From DATCBF01 sp964401995 (lineage in GTDB: Bacteria; Actinomycetota; Thermoleophilia; Solirubrobacterales; 70-9), in assembly GCA_964401995.1 (NCBI GenBank), contig CAYOAP010000002.1:124001-188000 (forward strand): a DNA stretch of 64,000 bases. The letters run 5' to 3'. Shown piece after piece: positions 59,601-64,000 of the stretch. The notes under the pieces are model-generated. The model made no database searches. It was not told the DNA's origin and saw nothing but the letters and a program-made list of their open reading frames with translations. The position numbers and the translations under genes were made by a program. Numbering within the stretch: the first letter of the stretch is position 1; each line of letters opens with the position of its first letter.

Positions 59601-61144
59601 CGGGCATGTACCGCGACGCGCTCGGGGCGCCGCCGCCGGCCGGGCTGCCGGAGAGCTTCCTCGAAGCCCACCCCGACCCGATCGGCTCGCTCTTCGGCCG
59701 CTACGCGCGCACCCACGGCCCCTTCCCGACCGCTCAGCCCCTGGCCCGCTACGGGGTCGACCCGGGGCCGGCGCTGCGCGAGCTGGAGCGGGCCGGGACG
59801 CTGGTCCGCGGCGAGCTGCTGCCGGGCGGCAGCGAGCGCGAGTGGTGCGACTCTGAAGTCCTGCGCCGCGTCCGCCGCGCCAGCCTCGCCCACCTGCGGC
59901 GCGAGGTCGAAGCCGCCGACCGCACCCAGCTCGCCCGCTTCCTGCCGAGCTGGCAGAACGTCGACGCCCACCGCCGCGCCGGCGCCGGCCCCGACCGCCT
60001 GCGCGAGGCGCTGGTGCCGCTGCAGGGCGTCGCCCTCACTCCCAAAGTCTGGGAGAACGATGTGCTGCCGCGGCGGCTTGGCGCCTATTCGACGGTCTGG
60101 CTCGACGAACTCTGCACCAGCGGCGAGGTGGTCTGGGTCGGGGCCGGCTCGCTGGGCCGCAGCGATGGCCGCGTCGCCCTCTACTTCCGCGAAGACGTCC
60201 GCCTCGCCGGGCCGCCGCCGGCCAACGTCAAGCTGGAGCGGCCCGAGGGCGAGGTCCACGACGCGATCCGCGAGCGCCTCGGCGCCGGCCCCGACTTCTG
60301 GCTCGACCTGCTCGCCGACCTCGACCACCCGACCGAGGAGCTGCACACCGCGCTCTGGGACCTGGCCTGGTCGGGTGAGGTGACCAACGACGCCTTCTCG
60401 CCGCTGCGCGCGCCGCGCCTGCGCGCGGTGCCGCCTTCGGAGCGCCAGGGACGCCGCTTCGCCCGCCGCCGCTCGACCGCCGGCGCCGCCGTCCAGGGGC
60501 GCTGGTCGCTGACCGCGCCGCTCTTCGCCAATGCCCCCGGCGGCGGCCCGCGCCTGCGCGCCCAGGCCGAGCTGATGCTGGAGCGCCACGGCATCGTCAC
60601 CCGCGAGACCGTGCTCGCCGAGGGCGTCCCCGGCGGCTTCTCGACCCTCTACGCCGAGCTCGGCAACCTCGAGCTGCTCGGCACCGCCCGCCGCGGCTAC
60701 TTCGTCGAGGGCCTTGGCGGCGCCCAGTTCGCCCTGCCCGGCGCGGTCGAGCGCCTGCGCTCGCTGCCCGAAGCCGACGGTTCCTACACGGTCCTCGCCG
60801 CGACCGACCCCGCCAACCCCTACGGCGCGACCCTGCCCTGGCCGAAGCGGGAGGGTGGCCGCCGCCCCGCCCGCGCCCCCGGCGCCCACGTCCTCCTTCG
60901 CGACGGCGAGCCGCTCGTCTACGTCGAGCGCGGCGGCCGCGGCCTCCAGCGCCTGGTCCCGCTTGACGACGCCCAGCTGGCCGAGGCGATGGGGGCCCTG
61001 GCCAAAGCCGTCTCCGCCGGGACCCTGCCCAAGCTCGGGATCGAGAAACTCGACGGCCAGCCGGTGATCGGCTCCGGCCACGAGAAAGCCCTGCTAAACG
61101 CGGGTTTCAGCCGCGGCCCCCGCAAACTCACCGCGACCGCATAG
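56633..61144 (+). CDS. lhr: Lhr family ATP-dependent DNA/RNA helicase
   Basis: A 1503-residue superfamily 2 helicase from TTG 56633. The motifs are: PTPAQAGGWEAISGGDNALI (Q-motif region), APTGSGKT (I), TTPESLYLML (Ib), VDEIH (II), GLSATQRPL (III), ATSSLELGIDMG (V) and QRIGRAGH (VI). After residue 450 come the Lhr winged-helix and Lhr-specific C-terminal domains, with length about normal for long Lhr. Lhr unwinds RNA-DNA and DNA duplexes during repair. Between motifs II and III there is an unusual polar insert (about residues 190-212) encoded by a palindrome. Confidence 0.94.
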   Translation: MATDAKATVEPDPLAPFSAPVRRWFESSFEGPTPAQAGGWEAISGGDNALICAPTGSGKTLASFLWGIDRLARRDDLGGGVRLVYISPLKALSYDIERNLRAPLRGIGAEISVGLRTGDTSQAERRAMRKTPPDILITTPESLYLMLSSGVREILTGVEAVIVDEIHAVAQSKRGSHLALTLERLEWLAGRTGEDSAEQQRGGSGEPSPVRLQRIGLSATQRPLERIAEFLVGPKRECKIVDAGTAKKLDLEIVVPVEDMAEPGAPSFASEDGTHPEGEPLVHQRSIWPAIYPELLKLVQNHTSTIIFVNNRRASERLAKRLNELAAGEPEQELPATEHGGHDDSTTSSSTEIARAHHGSLSHEERTLVEEMLKSGELPCLVATSSLELGIDMGAVDLVIQVESPKSVTRGLQRIGRAGHGLGEVSKGRIFPKFRADLLECAVVARRMREGEIEETTIPQNPLDVLAQHLVSMAALDEWEIDEVERLVTATAPFHDLSREQLENVLDMLDGRYPSDRFAELRPRIVWDRTEGKMHGRKGALSLVVTNAGTIPDRGLYGVHLPDGRRVGELDEEMVYEARPGQTFLLGATTWRIEEITRDRVIVTPAPGSPGAVPFWKGDGIGRPAELGRAIGAFAREAVSRSPEELAAEYDLDRLAAENLVTYLREQQQATRVVPSDETIVVERFRDEIGDWRLCVLSPFGGRVHAAWALAMSQKIRSERDLEVDAISSDDGIVIHLPDADEPPPADLVMIEPDELEELVVAELSGSALFGARFRENASRSLLIPRAYPGKRTPLWQQRLKAQSLLEVARDFPRFPVILETYRECLSDVLDLPSLGELLRDLHSRKLSLVEVETPTASPFASSLLFNYVATYMYEGDTPNAERRAAALALDRDLLRELLGQEELRELIDPEALEEVEAQLQHRTEAGRAGDRDALQQVLRNLGDLTAAECEERVVEGYSAASMLEKLIAERRAAMVRIDGEERYIAAEDAGMYRDALGAPPPAGLPESFLEAHPDPIGSLFGRYARTHGPFPTAQPLARYGVDPGPALRELERAGTLVRGELLPGGSEREWCDSEVLRRVRRASLAHLRREVEAADRTQLARFLPSWQNVDAHRRAGAGPDRLREALVPLQGVALTPKVWENDVLPRRLGAYSTVWLDELCTSGEVVWVGAGSLGRSDGRVALYFREDVRLAGPPPANVKLERPEGEVHDAIRERLGAGPDFWLDLLADLDHPTEELHTALWDLAWSGEVTNDAFSPLRAPRLRAVPPSERQGRRFARRRSTAGAAVQGRWSLTAPLFANAPGGGPRLRAQAELMLERHGIVTRETVLAEGVPGGFSTLYAELGNLELLGTARRGYFVEGLGGAQFALPGAVERLRSLPEADGSYTVLAATDPANPYGATLPWPKREGGRRPARAPGAHVLLRDGEPLVYVERGGRGLQRLVPLDDAQLAEAMGALAKAVSAGTLPKLGIEKLDGQPVIGSGHEKALLNAGFSRGPRKLTATA
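57201..57266 (+). repeat. 66-bp palindromic element in frame inside lhr
   Basis: Bases 57201-57215 are exactly complementary to 57252-57266 (15 bp). Pairing continues inward to 57226/57241 with 9 of 11 positions matching, leaving a 14-nt loop. The element is 66 bp, 22 codons, so the frame is preserved. It encodes a polar segment (TGEDSAEQQRGGSGEPSPV) between LERLEWLAGR and LQRIGLSATQ, which are normally adjacent in Lhr. It therefore looks like an insertion into a tolerant loop. Confidence 0.65.
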
Positions 61145-61154
61145 GGCGTTCCCG

Positions 61155-61160
61155 GATAAT
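61155..61160 (+). promoter_or_regulatory. Candidate -10 box (GATAAT) for the Crp/Fnr gene
   Basis: GATAAT ends 6 nt before ATG 61167, with no Shine-Dalgarno sequence; a leaderless transcript is suggested. It lies 10 nt after the lhr stop. Confidence 0.4.
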
Positions 61161-61166
61161 CCCTAT

Positions 61167-61862
61167 ATGGGGGAGATCGAGGAGAGCCCGATCCAGCTGT
61201 TGCGCAGTGTGCCGCTCTTCGCCGACCTCGAGGAGGACGAGCTCGAGAGCTTTTCGCGGGTGGCGGTGCCGCGCTCGTTCCCGGCGGCGATCCGGGTCTT
61301 CCACGAGGGCGACCACTCCGACGCTTGCTACATCGTCCGCTCGGGCAGCTTCCGCGTCACCCGCGAGCACTCCGACGGGCGGGCGATCACCCTCGCCACC
61401 CTCGGCCCCGGCGACATCTTCGGCGAGCTGGCGATGCTCGACGGCGAGGTGCGCTCGGCCAGCGTCGAGGCGCTGACCGACGGCGAGCTGCTGGCGCTGC
61501 CGGCGGGCGACGTCCGGGCGCTGCTGGCCAAGCACCCCGATATCACCGTGAAGCTGATCGCGGCGCTGGTCCGCCGCCTGCGCGCCGCCAACGAGCGGAT
61601 CTCGCGCCAGTCCTTCCAGACCGTGCCCAGCCGCGTCGCCGGCGTCCTCTCGCAGCTGGTCGCCGACGAGACCCCGCGCGGCGGCGAGGCGGGCGAGGTG
61701 ACGATCCGGATGAACCAGGCCGACCTGGCCCAGCTGGCGGGAACCTCGCGCGAGAGCGTCAGCCGCTTCCTCGCCGACCTCGAACGCTCCGGCGTCGTCC
61801 GCTCCGGCCGAGGCAGGGTGACGGTGCTAGACGCCCCAAAGCTCCGCAACTACATTTTCTGA
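61167..61862 (+). CDS. Crp/Fnr family transcriptional regulator
   Basis: A 231-residue protein. Residues 10-130 form a cyclic-nucleotide-binding fold: LRSVPLFADLEEDELESFSR, VFHEGDHSDACYIVRSGSFR, and LGPGDIFGELAMLDGEVRSA (phosphate-binding cassette). Residues 155-225 are a Crp-type winged helix (MNQADLAQLAGTSRESVSRF then LADLERSGVVRSGRGRVTVL). FGELAMLDGEVRSA is close to the cAMP-binding cassette, but the ligand is not certain. It is convergent with the GGxGxD-repeat gene. Confidence 0.92.
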   Translation: MGEIEESPIQLLRSVPLFADLEEDELESFSRVAVPRSFPAAIRVFHEGDHSDACYIVRSGSFRVTREHSDGRAITLATLGPGDIFGELAMLDGEVRSASVEALTDGELLALPAGDVRALLAKHPDITVKLIAALVRRLRAANERISRQSFQTVPSRVAGVLSQLVADETPRGGEAGEVTIRMNQADLAQLAGTSRESVSRFLADLERSGVVRSGRGRVTVLDAPKLRNYIF

Positions 61863-61871
61863 GGCCGTCAG

Positions 61872-63683
61872 CTAACAGCTGATTGGGGCGGGGTCGTTGC
61901 CGTCCTTGATCACTTCGTCGTTGCCGCCGCCGCAGTCGATCTTCTTGTCGTGCTGGCCGTCGACGGCGTCGATGAAGTCGCTGCCGCCCTTGCCGATGAA
62001 GGTGTCGGCGCCGAGGTGGCCGAGCAGGCTGTTGTCCTTGTTGTTGCCGATCAGGACGTCGGCGCCGTCGGAGCCCTCGAGGCTCTCGTTGCTGGCCAGG
62101 ACGTGGTCGGGCGTGGCGCAGCCGGCGGGGCCGCCGGTGCCGCCCAGGGTCACGTTCAGCGGCGCGTTGGAACGCGCGTAGGAGACGGTGTCGTCACCGG
62201 GGCCACCGTCGTAGGTGTGGCCCTGGCAGACGGCGACCGAGGAGACGAGCAGGTCGTTGCCGGCGCCGCCGACGAGGCTGTCGGCGCCGGGGTCGGCGTA
62301 GAGGACATCGCTGCCGCCGTTGCCGATCAGGGTGTCGTTGCCGTTGTCGGGGCCGTGGTAGTTCTCGCCGGCTTCGAGCACGTCGTCACCGGCGCCGCCG
62401 GTGATCGTGTCGCTGCCGCCGTTGCCGTTGATCCGCACCTTGGCGCTGGCCGGGATGCTGGGTTCGGTCGTGATCGCGTCGTCGCCGTTGCCGCCGGTGA
62501 CGACGATCAGCGCCGGCGAAGGCACGCCGGGGCAGGAGACCGCGTTAGGGCCGACGTTGCTGCAGCCGTCGCCGGCGAAGACCGGGCCGTTGTTGGAGAT
62601 CGACCAGGCGGCCGGCCCGCGCCCGATGTGGAGGTCGTCGGAACCCTGGCTGCCCTGGATCACGAGGCTGTCGCCGTCGAGGCCCTGGTTGAGGATCACG
62701 TAGGCGCTGCTGGCGGGGGGCCCGACTTCGGGTCCACAGGAGTGTTCGGCGGCGAAGTTGCTGCAGGCGTCGGTGCCAGGCCCGCCGAAGGCTTCGTCAC
62801 CACCGCCACCGCCGTTGAGGGTGTCGTCGCCGACGCCGCCGTCGAGCCGGTTGGGACCGCCGTCGCCGACGATGTTGTCCCCCTGGGGAGAGCCGACGAC
62901 ATCCTCGAAACCGGTGATCGAGTCGTGGCCGTCGCCTTTGGCGAGGCCAGCGGCGAGGTTGATCTGGACGGCGCCGCGGGTGGCGCTGGAGTAGGAGACG
63001 ATGTCCTGCGCGCCTTCGCCGCCGTTGAGGGCGTCGGTGCCGGCGTCGCCGCTGACGATGTCGCCGTCGCCGGGCCCACCGTCGATGTTGTCGCTGCCGG
63101 CCCCGCCGAAGATCGTGTCTGCGCCCGGCCCACCGTCGAGCGCTTTCTCGTCGCCGGGCCCGCCTTCGATCCGGTCGTCGCCGAGCCCGCCCTCGACGCT
63201 GTCGTTGCCCTTGTCGCCGAGCAGGTTGTCGTTGCCCGAGCCACCGTCGATTTCGTCGCTGCCCTGCTCGCCGTTGATGTAGTCGTCGCCGGCGCCGCCG
63301 GCGAGGGTGTCGGGGCCCTTGCTGCCGGTGATCGTGTCGTTGCCGCCTTCGCCGTCGATCCGGTCGACGCCTTTGCCACCGTCGATCGTGTCGTCGCCAG
63401 GGCCGCCGCAGATGCGGTCGTTGCCGCCGAGCCCGCTGATCCGGTCATTGCCGCCGCCGGCGACGATCACGTCGGGCGCCTTGGTCCCCTGGATCACGTC
63501 ATTGCCGCCGCCGCGCACGATCGTCGCTTTTTTGCCGAGGCAGGAGGACGCGGCCGCCGCGCCTGCTGTGATCAGGAGCAGCGCTGCGGAAAGGCAGAGG
63601 ATGGCGGCGAGGAGCGCGGAGAGCCGACCTCCCCCGCCGAGAGGGTTCAGTTGAGGCACCCCTGCAGGTTGCCAAGTTCTCAC
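61872..63683 (-). CDS. Secreted calcium-binding (GGxGxD, RTX-type repeat) protein
   Basis: About 603 residues from GTG 63683. A Sec signal peptide (LLAAILCLSAALLLITAGAA) is followed by CLGKKATIVRGGGNDVIQGT and about 20 nonapeptide repeats of GGxGxDxIx form (GGPGDDTIDG, GGAGDDYING, GGSGNDNLLG, GGLGDDRIEG). A region lacking repeats (ASSAYVILNQGLDGDSLVIQ...) and a second repeat block follow. The final residues are ...DPAPISC. RTX repeats fold when they bind Ca2+. A Sec signal and no type I secretion genes nearby suggest Sec export. The 3' end is 9 bases from the convergent Crp gene. Confidence 0.87.
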   Translation of the reverse strand: MRTWQPAGVPQLNPLGGGGRLSALLAAILCLSAALLLITAGAAAASSCLGKKATIVRGGGNDVIQGTKAPDVIVAGGGNDRISGLGGNDRICGGPGDDTIDGGKGVDRIDGEGGNDTITGSKGPDTLAGGAGDDYINGEQGSDEIDGGSGNDNLLGDKGNDSVEGGLGDDRIEGGPGDEKALDGGPGADTIFGGAGSDNIDGGPGDGDIVSGDAGTDALNGGEGAQDIVSYSSATRGAVQINLAAGLAKGDGHDSITGFEDVVGSPQGDNIVGDGGPNRLDGGVGDDTLNGGGGGDEAFGGPGTDACSNFAAEHSCGPEVGPPASSAYVILNQGLDGDSLVIQGSQGSDDLHIGRGPAAWSISNNGPVFAGDGCSNVGPNAVSCPGVPSPALIVVTGGNGDDAITTEPSIPASAKVRINGNGGSDTITGGAGDDVLEAGENYHGPDNGNDTLIGNGGSDVLYADPGADSLVGGAGNDLLVSSVAVCQGHTYDGGPGDDTVSYARSNAPLNVTLGGTGGPAGCATPDHVLASNESLEGSDGADVLIGNNKDNSLLGHLGADTFIGKGGSDFIDAVDGQHDKKIDCGGGNDEVIKDGNDPAPISC

Positions 63684-63696
63684 GCTCGGCGCAACC

Positions 63697-64000
63697 TCAG
63701 CAGCCGATGGGCGCGGGATCGACGGAGTCTTTGATCACTTCGCCGCTCTTGGCCCCACCGCCGCAGTCGATCTTCTTATCGCGCTGGCCGTCGATCGCGT
63801 CGATGAAGTCGCCGCCGCCCTTGCCGATGAAGGTGTCGGCGCCGAGGTGGCCGAGGAAGCTGTTGGCCTTCCTGTCGCCGGTCAGGACATCGGGCCCGTC
63901 GGATCCCTCCAGGCTCTCGTTATCGGCCAGAACATGGTCGGGCGTGGCGCAGCCGGCCGGGCCGCCTGTGCCGCCCAGGGTCACGTTCAGCGCCGCGTTG
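63697..64000 (-). CDS. Second GGxGxD-repeat secreted protein, 3' part only (5' end beyond window)
   Basis: Only the C-terminal 101 residues are visible; the frame is open to the window edge. The sequence LNVTLGGTGGPAGCATPDHV, then NESLEGSDGPDVLTGD, LGHLGADTFIGKGGGDFIDA and ...DPAPIGC is nearly identical to the C-terminus of the gene at 61872-63683. It lies 13 bp upstream of that gene on the same strand, so this is a tandem duplication. Confidence 0.82.
   Translation of the reverse strand, partial: NAALNVTLGGTGGPAGCATPDHVLADNESLEGSDGPDVLTGDRKANSFLGHLGADTFIGKGGGDFIDAIDGQRDKKIDCGGGAKSGEVIKDSVDPAPIGC

Noticed and set aside
57584..61081. Very long open frame on the minus strand opposite lhr
   Set aside because: It is the shadow of the strong lhr coding frame in GC-rich DNA; its composition is low-complexity and it has no recognisable domain.
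61950..63734. 594-codon plus-strand frame rich in V, A, D and G
   Set aside because: It mirrors the GGxGxD repeats of the minus-strand gene and has no domain of its own.
61872..64000. Short repeated DNA blocks that could suggest a CRISPR array
   Set aside because: The repeats are codons of GGxGxD nonapeptides with no constant repeat and unique-spacer pattern.
1..64000. tRNA, rRNA, replication origin, attachment sites or complete insertion sequence
   Set aside because: None was recognisable; no transposase or integrase was found, and no tRNA-like cloverleaf stood out by eye.

Overview
The window is about 70% G+C DNA packed with genes, with frequent GTG and TTG starts and 4-bp stop/start overlaps. 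Actinobacteria-type families are present: a PafB-PafC fusion with WYL domains, a Lhr helicase, a DUF1906 lysozyme-like protein and a GlxA-type regulator. This suggests a high-GC actinobacterium, possibly of the Thermoleophilia/Solirubrobacterales type. That placement is inference. No rRNA, tRNA or CRISPR array was seen, and no gene-free stretch exceeds about 150 bases.

Layout. (1) 0-15 kb, housekeeping and accessory genes: a HTH/nucleotidyltransferase pair, two crcB fluoride channels, an OB-fold/HD protein, a fused PafBC, an MBL hydrolase, a delta-60-repeat secreted protein, a penicillin-acylase family enzyme, a DUF1906 protein, an AAA ATPase behind an AT-rich dyad operator, a DJ-1/GlxA divergent pair and a PPOX-fold protein. 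(2) 15.1-15.8 kb: a Phd/YefM-PIN toxin-antitoxin pair on the minus strand. (3) 15.9-56.5 kb: a large surface-glycan locus. It contains a secreted sugar dehydrogenase, two paralogous secreted clan-A-like glycosidases near its two ends, two paralogous large membrane proteins, a Wzx-type flippase, a Wzm/Wzt ABC exporter, an initiating sugar-phosphate transferase, an O-antigen-ligase-like protein, about ten glycosyltransferases, five methyltransferases, three SDR epimerase-like proteins, a dTDP-3-amino-3,6-dideoxyhexose gene set and an rmlA-rmlD-rmlB-rmlC operon. (4) 56.6-64 kb: lhr helicase, a Crp/Fnr regulator and two tandem GGxGxD-repeat secreted proteins, the second cut by the window end.

How the genes fit together. 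RmlA and RmlB would make dTDP-4-keto-6-deoxyglucose. RmlC and RmlD would turn it into dTDP-L-rhamnose, and the ketoisomerase/aminotransferase/acyltransferase set at 30-32 kb could divert the same intermediate into an N-acylated 3-amino-3,6-dideoxyhexose. The polyprenyl glycosylphosphotransferase would start the chain on a lipid carrier, the glycosyltransferases would extend it, and methyltransferases around wzm/wzt could cap it. Export could go through Wzm/Wzt or the flippase, and the ligase-like protein could attach the product to its acceptor.

The less expected signals are non-coding. There are several long inverted repeats, two pairs of which look like dispersed families, and one 66-bp palindrome lies in frame inside lhr. 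One hairpin would bury the ribosome-binding site of the second crcB, a four-half-site dyad sits before the AAA ATPase, and TANNNT-like boxes lie 6-8 nt before many starts, suggesting leaderless transcripts. Two genes seem to lack a normal start codon, and two SDR proteins lack a residue of the YxxxK catalytic pair.
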